28,324 nt of DNA. Source: JBBITW01 sp037440525 (GTDB lineage Bacteria > Desulfobacterota > BSN033 > UBA1163). Below, piece after piece: positions 14,715-21,634 of the stretch. The number at the start of each line of letters is the position of its first letter. The first letter of the stretch is position 1. The notes below the pieces were generated by a model. The model did not search any database, was not told where the DNA came from, and was given only the letters and a program-made list of their open reading frames with translations. The DNA lies in assembly GCA_037440525.1 (NCBI GenBank), contig JBBITW010000023.1, forward strand, positions 1 through 28,324. The letters are read 5' to 3'. Both the position numbers and the translations under genes were made by a program.

Positions 14715-16166
14715 CTATCCCTTGATGACCCCCATGGGAACAAGCTTTACAACCTTTTTGCTGATACCTGCTCGATGAACAACGTTTACTACATCGTTGA
14801 CATCTTTATATGCATCTGGAATCTCTTCTACAATTGTCCCACGACTTGCACCTTTCACGATAATCCCTTTCTCTTCTAACTCTCTTGCAATCGCCCTACC
14901 CTTTGCCGCCTTAATAGCCTGGTGGCGGCTCATCAATCTCCCTGCCCCATGACATGTAGAACCAAATGTCTCCTTCATTGCACTATGAGTTCCCACCAAA
15001 ACATAAGAACACCTTCCCATGTCACCAGGGATCAGGACAGGTTGACCAATGGATCTATAAGCCTCAGGAAGATCCTTATGGTCAGGAGGAAATGCCCTTG
15101 TAGCACCTTTCCTATGAACACAGAGCTTCATCTCCTTCCCATCTAAGAGATGGGTCTCAATTTTAGCAATATTATGGCAAACATCATATATTAAATCCAA
15201 ACCCAGATCTTTCGGACTTTTTCGAAAAAACTGTTCAAATGTCTCCCTGACCCAGTGGGTGATCATCTGACGGTTTGTAAATGCGAAGTTCGCCGCACAT
15301 GCCATGGCTGAAAGATATCGCTCCCCTTCAGATGAGGAGACTGGAGCACAACAGAGCTGAGGATCTGGAAGTTCAATATCGTATCTTTTTGAAGCATCCA
15401 TCATGACACGGATATAATCATCACAAACCTGATGTCCTAAACCCCTTGAACCTGTATGAATTAGAATTGTAACCTGATCCTTCCATAGCCCCAATTTATG
15501 GGCTATAGTCTCATCGAATACCTCTGCCACATAGCCAACTTCAACAAAATGATTCCCTGAACCCACAGTCCCGAGTTGTGCCCTACCCCTCTCCATAGCC
15601 TTTTCAGAAACATCTTCAGGATTGGCTCGATCAATACAACCATTCTCTTCAATATGCTCGAGATCCTTTTCACTCCCAAAACCATTCTCAACTGCCCATT
15701 TGGCTCCCTTTCTTAAAACCTTTCTTTCCTCTTCTCGATTAAGTTTTAAATCCTTTCTATGTGAACCAACACCTGAAGGTATATTAATAAAAAGGGCATT
15801 TACCAATTCTCTCACATGGTCTTTAATCTCGTCGCGACTCAGACCTGAGCGCATGAGTCTTACCCCTCAGTTGATATCATAGCCTACCCCACCAGGGGAA
15901 ACTATTCCGTTTTTAATATCAAATGCAGCCACACCTCCGATTGGAAAACCATAACCCCAATGGATATCAGGCATTGCCAAAGAATTCCCTACGATACCTG
16001 GTAACCATGCCACATTAGCAACCTGCAAAATACTCTGATCTTTTCTAATATCCTCGAGCATTCGCTCCTCTGCATAAATTATTCCATCAGTTCTCATCTT
16101 ACCTTCACGTGGGATTTTCCATCGATAATCATCTATCTTCTGAACTTTAATCCTTTCCTCCACCAT
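14715..16166 (-). CDS. rtcB: RtcB RNA ligase with in-frame UGA at the catalytic cysteine (predicted selenoprotein)
   Basis: Read through one UGA (15867-15869), this gives 483 residues, the size of archaeal-type RtcB (about 481). RtcB joins RNA 2',3'-cyclic-phosphate and 5'-OH ends using GTP and Mn2+. The UGA replaces the metal-binding cysteine: PGGVGYDIN-U100-GVRLM. The other active-site residues are intact: N205-H206 (GSGNHFVEV), H237 (HTGSRGLGH), H331 (CHNIA) and the guanylated H406 (STCHGAGR). They are offset by a constant 2-3 residues from P. horikoshii Cys98, His203, His234, His329 and His404 (numbers from memory). A SECIS-like hairpin follows the UGA. I chose the ATG at 16166 (AAGGTG upstream) over the TTG at 16220. 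It follows archease by 43 nt. Alternatives are a true split gene (ATG at 15854 has GAGGGG 8 nt upstream), a nonsense mutation or a base-call error. Confidence 0.85.
15834..15852 (-). promoter_or_regulatory. SECIS-like hairpin downstream of the rtcB UGA
   Basis: On the mRNA strand, GCG then CTCA pair with TGAG and CGC, with one bulged U (15837) and a four-base loop GGUC (15842-15845). A U-G pair can extend the base. The loop starts 21 nt after the UGA. Bacterial SECIS elements need a stem-loop soon after the UGA with a G at the start of the apical loop; the E. coli fdhF element has the same GGUC in its loop and a bulged U, though on the other arm. A competing 6-bp stem, GACTCA with TGAGTC (15836-15859), is also possible. 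Confidence 0.65.
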
Positions 16167-16209
16167 ATTTATCACCTTATCCTTAATACTATGAACCAGA
16201 TTAACCTCT

Positions 16210-16626
16210 TTAGAGGTCAAAGATGATTTGTGCCTTCCAAACCTTATCTTCTCTTTTCACCTTAATCTGGTGATAGGTCACTGCCTTAACACCTGTTTTT
16301 ATAATATGCCTCCCTTCTTTGAATGTTTCTCCTTTCACCCTTGCCTTCAACCCCTCTTCCCCAACAAATTCTACATCAAATTTGCTGAAAAGGAGATTCT
16401 CTACATCATGGAGATAGAGGAGCTCACTTAACCAATCCACCATCAAACGTTCTAAACTCTCTCCTCCAATTTCAACCCTTCTCTCTTCCCTTCGCCTAAC
16501 CCTTTTCAAATCTGTGATAATGTAGAAAAGGCCTTCACCTGCATTCTTAAAAAGTCCATTCAGATTCTCACCATATACAATGAGGCCAATATCTGCTGTA
16601 TGGTCAAGGATTTCAAATCGCTTCAT
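16210..16626 (-). CDS. Archease, activator of the RtcB RNA ligase
   Basis: A 138-residue protein of the archease family, which speeds RtcB guanylation and lets the ligase turn over many times. Family marks are the N-terminal FEILDHTADIGLIVYG with the metal-binding Asp/His, the central WLSELLYLHD, the KAVTYHQI segment and the C-terminal acidic end AQIIFDL. Length is normal. The ATG at 16626 follows GGGG. It lies 15 nt after ytfJ and directly upstream of rtcB, the usual pairing, which supports rtcB being a functional gene despite its UGA. Confidence 0.93.
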   Translation of the reverse strand: MKRFEILDHTADIGLIVYGENLNGLFKNAGEGLFYIITDLKRVRRREERRVEIGGESLERLMVDWLSELLYLHDVENLLFSKFDVEFVGEEGLKARVKGETFKEGRHIIKTGVKAVTYHQIKVKREDKVWKAQIIFDL

Positions 16627-16641
16627 CCATTCCCCATCTTC

Positions 16642-17007
16642 TTATGTCCCCTCCTTCTTCTTACCTCTAACTATATTTACTGCCTTCTCCACCATGTCAG
16701 GGAACTTGCCAAATAGTGTCTCTATCATTGCTGGCATTCTTCTTAGATTGAGAATAGATACCTCACCCTCTTTGATCACCAAAAAGGCAATTGGCTCTAC
16801 GCATATTCCCCCACCTCCTGCCCCACCACTACCGCCTGAAGTCTTTATCTGTTCTGCCCCTGCACCTGCACCAATACCCAGGGAGATCTTTGAAACAGGA
16901 AGAATGGTAAATTCCTGTGCCTTAATCCCTTCTCCAACAATTGTCTCTGTCTTAGCAACCGCTCTAAACCCTTCCAAAAGTGTCTTGATTAAATCTGTTG
17001 CCTCCAT
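16642..17007 (-). CDS. ytfJ: GerW/YtfJ family protein
   Basis: A 121-residue protein. The YtfJ pattern is clear: an N-terminal helix (DLIKTLLEGFRAVAKTETIV), the conserved VGEGIKAQEFTILPVSKISL and a Gly/Ala-rich strand GIGAGAGAE, then a glycine run and GICVEPIAFLVIKEGEVSIL. In Bacillus the family is needed for spore germination, but it is widespread in non-spore-formers, where its role is unknown. A very strong AAAGGAGGTGA precedes the ATG and lies inside the last codons of the DUF2953 gene (encoding its KKRR-stop end). The gene pair matches ytfI-ytfJ order in Bacillus. Confidence 0.88.
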   Translation of the reverse strand: MEATDLIKTLLEGFRAVAKTETIVGEGIKAQEFTILPVSKISLGIGAGAGAEQIKTSGGSGGAGGGGICVEPIAFLVIKEGEVSILNLRRMPAMIETLFGKFPDMVEKAVNIVRGKKKEGT

Positions 17008-17013
17008 AATTTT

Positions 17014-17442
17014 TCACCTCCTTTTTTTATAAGCAATCCATCTCTTTAGAGAATAAAATATCACCCGCAAAGAAAGTGTGATTTCACCTCGAAACCAATT
17101 TTTGCCTAAAAAATTAATTCTAAGATTGACTCTTCCTCTCCCTTCATCCATTTTCAATGCACCTGCCAGTCCATAGAGAATTCCATTAATCACTGGGTCG
17201 GGATAGGATATTCCAACATCTGCCTTTCTTATTCTCAATTTTGATATAAAAGAATAAATATCCTTTAAAGACAAAAATTGCATCTGAAAACGAATCTTTC
17301 TCTCTTTAACTGGAAGAGGAAATCTTAATCCAAATATCTTTACAAAGTTTCCTCCCCTTTCCCTATAAATTGAGAATAATCCATCCCACTTAAGACCTAT
17401 CCATTGTCTTTGAGTATCCCAGTAAAAAGAGAAAGGAATCAT
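17014..17442 (-). CDS. DUF2953 (YtfI-like) protein
   Basis: A 142-residue basic protein with a beta-rich centre (VKIFGLRFPLPVKERKIRFQ and ADVGISYPDPVINGILYGLA). The GxxxPxxxG-like YPDPVINGILYGLAGAL and GEITLSLRVIF segments resemble DUF2953 proteins, which sit next to ytfJ in many genomes. I assign it on weak sequence resemblance plus gene order. There is no signal peptide; the usual N-terminal membrane helix of the family is missing or very short. It overlaps the thioesterase gene by 4 nt (ATGA). Confidence 0.6.
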   Translation of the reverse strand: MIPFSFYWDTQRQWIGLKWDGLFSIYRERGGNFVKIFGLRFPLPVKERKIRFQMQFLSLKDIYSFISKLRIRKADVGISYPDPVINGILYGLAGALKMDEGRGRVNLRINFLGKNWFRGEITLSLRVIFYSLKRWIAYKKRR

Positions 17443-17828
17443 TTCAAACCCTTCTTTTCTTTTACTTTTTGAAGAAATCTTTCCTTCTCAATGATTATTC
17501 GCTCATGCTCCCCTTCAGCCACCTTTCCCTTTTCATCATAGGCATCAACTAAGAAGAGAAGACGATTTTTTTCAACCTTTTTAAGAAGTGCATGACTTGT
17601 TACCTTCATCCCAAAGGGTGTTGGGGAGAGATGTTTCATCTTTACATATGTTCCAAGGCTAACCTTATCAGAGGGGATAAAATTCCGGATAGCCTCTATG
17701 GCTGCTCCCTCCATAAGCTGAATCAACCTCGGTGTAGAAAGAACATCTATTTTTATATCCCCCAGACCACTAACCAGGTCATTTTCTCCTACTACCATTT
17801 CAGATTTTCCAATCAATCCTGGTACCAT
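17439..17828 (-). CDS. FlK-type hotdog-fold acyl-CoA thioesterase
   Basis: A 129-residue single hotdog domain. It aligns well with fluoroacetyl-CoA thioesterase FlK-type proteins: LSTPRLIQLMEGAAIEAI, then VSLGTYVKMKHLSPTPFGMK and a C-terminal GEHERIII. Thr32, Glu40 and His66 have exactly the spacing of the FlK catalytic triad (Thr42, Glu50, His76, from memory). It should hydrolyse small acyl-CoAs; the true substrate is unknown and fluoroacetyl-CoA is unlikely. It starts 1 nt after the DUF2007 stop and overlaps the next gene by 4 nt. Confidence 0.8.
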   Translation of the reverse strand: MVPGLIGKSEMVVGENDLVSGLGDIKIDVLSTPRLIQLMEGAAIEAIRNFIPSDKVSLGTYVKMKHLSPTPFGMKVTSHALLKKVEKNRLLFLVDAYDEKGKVAEGEHERIIIEKERFLQKVKEKKGLK

Positions 17829-17829
17829 C

Positions 17830-18066
17830 TTACACCTCTTCTCTAAAAACCCTTTTTACTTCCGAAATGACCTTCTCCGCCTCTTCCCTTAAATCCTTTG
17901 GAACCAAAATCAATCCCCACCCTTTCTGGGGAATGTAGAGACCGTTGTATGCCGTATCAAGATAGGATTTCATTATAAATGGGATCCCTGCTTCATTTAG
18001 TGCTTGAGATACCCTATCCCCTTCAAATCGGTTTTCTATAATTCCAACCTTTACCCATTGACTCAT
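17830..18066 (-). CDS. DUF2007 (putative signal-transducing) small protein
   Basis: A 78-residue protein of ferredoxin-like alpha/beta pattern: VKVGIIENRFEGDRVSQALN, then EAGIPFIMKSY, a middle GLYIPQKGWGLILVPKD and a final helix. This matches DUF2007, described as a putative prokaryotic signal-transducing domain (PII-like). The function is unknown. It is the first gene of the ten-gene minus-strand operon. The intergenic region to the XRE gene (18067-18190) is strongly AT-rich and must hold its promoter; an ATTATATAAT block (18083-18092) is a possible -10. Confidence 0.75.
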   Translation of the reverse strand: MSQWVKVGIIENRFEGDRVSQALNEAGIPFIMKSYLDTAYNGLYIPQKGWGLILVPKDLREEAEKVISEVKRVFREEV

Positions 18067-18130
18067 CTTCAGACCTATAATAATTATATAATGAAATTAA
18101 AATAACCTAAAGAGCAAATTTAAAAATAAG

Positions 18131-18158
18131 TTGAAAAAAATAAAATTGCGAATATAAT
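18131..18158 (+). promoter_or_regulatory. Sigma70 promoter of the XRE-cupin gene
   Basis: TTGAAA (18131-18136), a 16-nt spacer and TATAAT (18153-18158). The leader is about 26 nt with AAGGAGG just before the ATG at 18191. It lies in the divergent region with the DUF2007 operon, so the regulator could act on both sides. Confidence 0.55.
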
Positions 18159-18190
18159 GGAGTCATAAATGCTTGTAGCAAGGAGGATAT

Positions 18191-18745
18191 ATGTCACAAA
18201 AGAAATTGAATGAGAAATCCTTCGGGACAAAGATGAAGGAACTTCGAGAGTTGAGAAATATCTCCTTTGAAACTTTAGCCCGAAAGACAGGATTTTCTAA
18301 TCGATATCTAAAGGATATTGAAGAGGGAAAGATCATCCCTCCGGTGGCAGCGGTAATTCAGATTTCAAAAGCCCTCTCTGTTGATTCGGGTTCTTTCCTC
18401 TCTGCCGAGGAGAGGGAGACCCTGGAAAAAAAGAGAAGGGAAAGCTTCTACAAACGGACACAGTCATATGCTTACAAAACCCTGACACCAGATGCAGAAA
18501 ACAAACACATGAAGGCATTTCTTGTTAGTATCGATCCTAAAAAAGACCACAAGATGGTTGAGTATCGTCATGAAGGGGAGGAATTCATCTATGTCCTGAA
18601 AGGAGAGGTGGAGGTGAGGGTGGGTCAAAATCAAAATATTCTGAAAAAAGGCAAGACCATTCACTTCGATTCAGGAATCCCCCATAAACTCCGTAATCTA
18701 AGCGACGAAGAGGCCAAATTGTTGGTTGTGCTTTATACACCCTAA
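18191..18745 (+). CDS. XRE-family transcriptional regulator with C-terminal cupin domain
   Basis: A 184-residue regulator. The N-terminal helix-turn-helix (about 12-66) contains LRELRNISFETLARKTGFSN then RYLKDIEEGKIIPP, a standard XRE pattern. A linker with RKKREESF-like charge follows, and a cupin_2 barrel at about 115-182 (VEYRHEGEEFIYVLKGEVEV, then GKTIHFDSGIPHKLRN). Metal-binding residues H/E/H of the cupin seem present. Such proteins bind DNA and sense a small ligand, often in amine, sulfur or acyl metabolism. It is divergent from the archease-rtcB operon, a common place for a regulator, but no operator repeat was found. Confidence 0.85.
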   Translation: MSQKKLNEKSFGTKMKELRELRNISFETLARKTGFSNRYLKDIEEGKIIPPVAAVIQISKALSVDSGSFLSAEERETLEKKRRESFYKRTQSYAYKTLTPDAENKHMKAFLVSIDPKKDHKMVEYRHEGEEFIYVLKGEVEVRVGQNQNILKKGKTIHFDSGIPHKLRNLSDEEAKLLVVLYTP

Positions 18746-18786
18746 TCAGCCTATCTCTTCATATGATACATCATCTGATAAAGAGT

Positions 18787-19638
18787 CTATTCTCTCCAGT
18801 TTCGGGGGACTCCTGCGAGCGATGCCCTGCGCTCGAGTTCGTTTAATTGATTTTCAAAATAGCGGATGGCATTTTTAATACGGGCTGTCTCTGAGCGAAG
18901 TCCTCGATTCTCATAAATAGTCTTTAATCTTTTCAACTCATCAAGATTACGAAGATAAAAACGGAACTGCCCTACCCAATAATCACGACCATATCCCCCA
19001 GGACGTTCAGGTGATGATAATCCCTGCATGGGAACAAGTATCATCCTATTGTTTAGAGAATCAATCGTTACCCTAAATTTATTCAAGAAGGAATTCCCTA
19101 ACAAACCCTGATAATTGGGCATATTATGGATGAGGGTCTCTATATCATTGACCTCTGCCTTACCAACGCGAACCGATTTCAGATTAACCAATGGGGTAAG
19201 AAGGACATCACTTACTGAGGAAACCCTGATGAAGGGGGTATTTTCGTCAACTACAATCCCAAGTTGATTTGCAATCTGTCGACTTATAAGAGTGAAACTG
19301 GCTCCCGTATCCACGACAAAATATTCCCTCACCCTTTCGTTGAGCACAACTTCGGTTAAAAGTAACTCATGTCTCCGTATAAGACGAACCTCTATTGCCT
19401 CCTCTTCAGATGGCTTTTTAGGAAGGGAATAAGAGGAAGGTCTTTCTTTAATCTCCTTAACAGGAGGTTCTTTGGGGGATTTTCTTATTTCAGCATCAGA
19501 ACGGTATTTCTCAGGTATGTTGGAAATATCATCAGTAAAATGCTGGGTCCCTTTTTCATCGACCCACTTATACATCTCGGCATAAACAGGTGATAAAAAA
19601 AATATGATTAAAATAACCAAAATTATTAGAGTTCTCAT
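18787..19638 (-). CDS. Exported retropepsin-like aspartyl protease with DUF4124 domain
   Basis: A 283-residue protein. Residues 1-20 form a signal peptide (LIILVILIIFFLSPVYA). A DUF4124-type domain follows (EMYKWVDEKGTQHFTDDISN), then a charged Pro-rich linker (51-82). The protease domain contains the active site VVDTGASFTLIS (109-119) and the typical GLLGNSFLNKFRVTIDSLNN near its end, the single-domain retropepsin pattern that acts as a dimer. A C-terminal extension of about 60 residues (LKRLKTIYENRGLRSETARI) is helical and charged. It acts in the periplasm or envelope; the target is unknown. It is convergent with the XRE gene, 41 nt apart. Confidence 0.8.
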   Translation of the reverse strand: MRTLIILVILIIFFLSPVYAEMYKWVDEKGTQHFTDDISNIPEKYRSDAEIRKSPKEPPVKEIKERPSSYSLPKKPSEEEAIEVRLIRRHELLLTEVVLNERVREYFVVDTGASFTLISRQIANQLGIVVDENTPFIRVSSVSDVLLTPLVNLKSVRVGKAEVNDIETLIHNMPNYQGLLGNSFLNKFRVTIDSLNNRMILVPMQGLSSPERPGGYGRDYWVGQFRFYLRNLDELKRLKTIYENRGLRSETARIKNAIRYFENQLNELERRASLAGVPRNWRE

Positions 19639-19698
19639 CTATTTTAAATCCCTTTAAAACTATAAGACATTTTAAACCATAATAAAAAAGGATGTCAA

Positions 19699-19727
19699 TT
19701 GCTGTTTAATGACTCTTCTGGTATAAT
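19699..19727 (+). promoter_or_regulatory. Extended -10 promoter of ubiE
   Basis: TGG followed directly by TATAAT (19722-19727) is an extended -10 element, with a weak -35 TTGCTG (19699-19704) 17 nt upstream. Transcription would start near 19734, only about 6 nt before the ATG at 19740, so the mRNA may be leaderless. Confidence 0.5.
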
Positions 19728-19739
19728 TTCCAAGAATTT

Positions 19740-20456
19740 ATGGAAACCTATAATCTCAATCCTGAATCAATTAGAAATTTATTTAACAGTATCGCACCTA
19801 CTTATGATATGCTGAACCATGTTCTAAGTTTTGGGAGTGACATTTACTGGAGAAAAATGGCAGCACATGAACTTCTGGGACTCGATGGTTGGATACTCGA
19901 CATAGCAACCGGAACCGCAGACCTGGCCATAGAGATTATCCATCAAGATACTCATAGAAAGAAGGTTCTGGGAATTGATTTTTCAAGACATATGATCAAA
20001 AGGGCTTATAAAAAGTTGCAAAAAAAAGGTCTCTCCAATTCTATTTCTTTAAGCCTTGGAGATGCATTGGCCCTTCCTTTTCGAGAAGATACTTTCAGCG
20101 CTACAATTATAGCCTTTGGGTTAAGAAATATTTTCGACAAAGATCTTGCAATCTCTGAAATGAAAAGGGTAACCAGGAAGGAGGGGAAGGTTGTCATCTT
20201 AGAATTTACCCTTCCTTCAAATGGTCTGATGAAAAAGATATATCCAATATATTTTAAAATGATTCTGCCCTTTATAGGTGGACTCATCTCAGGAGACAGA
20301 GGAGCATACTCATATTTGCCTCAATCTGTAATCCAGTTCCAAAATGCTGAAGATTATGGAAGGATTATGGAAAGGCATGGGTTGGAAATTTTAAACATTA
20401 AAAAACTGACCTCGGGCATCGCTTCCATAATTGTGGGTATAAAGAAATATAGATGA
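19740..20456 (+). CDS. ubiE: Demethylmenaquinone/ubiquinone C-methyltransferase UbiE (MenG)
   Basis: A 238-residue SAM-dependent methyltransferase, normal length. UbiE marks are FNSIAPTYDMLNHVLSFGSD then IYWRK (15-38), SAM motif LDIATGTADLA (53-63), DALALPFREDTFSATIIAFG then LRN, and C-terminal GDRGAYSYLPQSV. It methylates demethylmenaquinone in the last step of menaquinone synthesis; an anaerobe would use menaquinone in respiration. No Shine-Dalgarno is seen and the promoter's start site is only a few bases upstream, so translation may be leaderless. It overlaps the GNAT gene by 4 nt (ATGA). Confidence 0.92.
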   Translation: METYNLNPESIRNLFNSIAPTYDMLNHVLSFGSDIYWRKMAAHELLGLDGWILDIATGTADLAIEIIHQDTHRKKVLGIDFSRHMIKRAYKKLQKKGLSNSISLSLGDALALPFREDTFSATIIAFGLRNIFDKDLAISEMKRVTRKEGKVVILEFTLPSNGLMKKIYPIYFKMILPFIGGLISGDRGAYSYLPQSVIQFQNAEDYGRIMERHGLEILNIKKLTSGIASIIVGIKKYR

Positions 20457-20872
20457 TAAGACCATTCTCTTTAATTGATCTCGAAAAGATTCTCCAGATA
20501 GAAAACCAATCCTTCCCCAAGTCTCCATATAACAGGGTAACTTTTCTAAATCTTCACATTCTATATCCTGAAACATTTTTGGTCTATATCAATACACAAG
20601 AAGATCAGATTTGTGGTTATATCATCTTTTCTCCTGAGGGACATATCATCTCCATCGCTGTCCATCCCCAATATAGAAGAAAAGGTATTGGGACGAAGCT
20701 CATTGAGAGGGCAATGAAAAATAGCCGTACAAAGAGAATATGGGCAGAGGTCAGGAGAAGTAACAAGGTTGCTCAGGCCTTCTATTCCCATCTGGGTTTT
20801 AAATTCGTAGATGTAGTGCCAAATTACTATGAGGATGAAGATGCCCTTATCGTTCAATGGAACCCCGGATAA
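20453..20872 (+). CDS. GNAT-family N-acetyltransferase (RimI-like)
   Basis: A 139-residue GNAT domain. The start MIRPFSLIDLEKILQIENQSFPKSPY resembles RimI/RimJ openings in its IRP..L.DL..I..IE..SF pattern. The acetyl-CoA loop is VHPQYRRKGIGTKLIERAM (70-88, R-x-x-G-x-G at 75-80), and a RimI-like AEVRRSNKVAQAFYSHLGFK follows, with YYEDEDALIV near the end. It may acetylate a protein N-terminus or small amine. It is translationally coupled to ubiE, though no functional link is obvious. Confidence 0.85.
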   Translation: MIRPFSLIDLEKILQIENQSFPKSPYNRVTFLNLHILYPETFLVYINTQEDQICGYIIFSPEGHIISIAVHPQYRRKGIGTKLIERAMKNSRTKRIWAEVRRSNKVAQAFYSHLGFKFVDVVPNYYEDEDALIVQWNPG

Positions 20873-21005
20873 ATTAGTCAATACCAATCATTGCGAAGTT
20901 GAAATAAACCTCATTCAAAGAATACATGGGTTAACAATTTTCATTTATTTTTTTCTATATATTGGTTAAAATTGATTCTCAGAAGTTTTATAAGCAGGAG
21001 GATCT

Positions 21006-21120
21006 ATGAGTGGATTATTTGGTATCGTATCTAAAGATTGAAGATATGGTAAATGCGATAGGACTTCCGCGTGACAAGCTATGTCTCTATTGCTGGACAG
21101 GAGACTACCCAATAGAATGA
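21006..21120 (+). pseudogene. purF: purF remnant: amidophosphoribosyltransferase reduced to its two ends
   Basis: After a perfect AGGAGG (20996-21001) the ATG at 21006 opens MSGLFGIVSKD-stop, the characteristic start of glutamine-dependent amidophosphoribosyltransferase. Right after, in the +2 frame (from about 21031), comes IEDMVNAIGLPRDKLCLYCW then TGDYPIE-stop (21118-21120), the typical PurF C-terminus. The roughly 430 residues between are gone. The scar therefore keeps the ribosome-binding site, start and tail but not the enzyme. A functional purF must be elsewhere, or the cell imports purines. Assignment rests on memory of PurF termini. Confidence 0.7.
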
Positions 21121-21148
21121 ATAAAAAATTCCTGACCCATATAAGAAT

Positions 21149-21556
21149 CTAAGTTTTAAGAAAATTTGATCTCTTTCTTTTTATTTTCAGTAAAAGAAAA
21201 ATTCTAATGATAATAGCGAAAAGAATTCCCACTAAATCCAGTAGGAGGTCAGTAATTGAGGCATTTCTATAAGGTAATTGGGCCTGGTAAATTTCATCTG
21301 CCATTCCTACTAAAAGGCTTATAAGCCCTGAAAGAAAAAGAGGTTTTATCATCAAGGCCTCCCCATCGTATTTTAAGGGGATGAAGGATAGTGAGAGAAG
21401 GATGGTAAGAATTCCATATAAGGGAATATGGAGGAGACTTAATGGGTTAAAAGGAGATACCATAGAAACCACATCTGGATTCGGGATTAAAAAGATTCCA
21501 GCTATATATATTGCAGATATAATTGAGAAGAAAGGGCTTTTTATCCACATGATCAT
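21149..21556 (-). CDS. VanZ-like membrane protein
   Basis: A 135-residue protein with four membrane helices (about 8-24, 38-58, 68-86, 103-124). The VanZ signature is present: ADEIYQAQLPYRNASITDLL then LDLVG (86-110), i.e. DE-x-x-Q followed by a R/S..D..N/D-type helix. The family contributes to teicoplanin resistance in enterococci, but most members have no known role and probably act in the envelope. Start could be the ATG at 21556 or 21550; neither has a clear Shine-Dalgarno. It faces the purF remnant and is divergent from family-A element copy 2. Confidence 0.75.
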   Translation of the reverse strand: MIMWIKSPFFSIISAIYIAGIFLIPNPDVVSMVSPFNPLSLLHIPLYGILTILLSLSFIPLKYDGEALMIKPLFLSGLISLLVGMADEIYQAQLPYRNASITDLLLDLVGILFAIIIRIFLLLKIKRKRSNFLKT

Positions 21557-21634
21557 ATGTTTTCAATTTTCTATATTTGAATGTATAATAATAATTAAAA
21601 CATAAAAAAAACAAAATGAACTGTCAATCTTTAA

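Noticed and set aside
15867..15869. UGA in rtcB as evidence for a reassigned genetic code (UGA = Trp/Gly)
   Set aside because: UGA is used as the normal stop in other genes here (for example livK, livM, livF and the enoyl-CoA hydratase-like gene), and it replaces Cys, not Trp or Gly.
16580..17032. Plus-strand open reading frame opposite ytfJ
   Set aside because: It is antisense to the clear ytfJ gene and rich in Pro/Ser from the opposite strand's Gly codons.
16642..17442. YtfI/YtfJ-like genes as proof of a spore-former
   Set aside because: These families occur widely in non-sporulating bacteria, and nothing else in the window points to sporulation.
21039..21041. UGA in the purF remnant as a second selenocysteine codon
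   Set aside because: The sequence after the UGA does not continue PurF in that frame; the C-terminal PurF sequence resumes in another frame, so this is a deletion scar.
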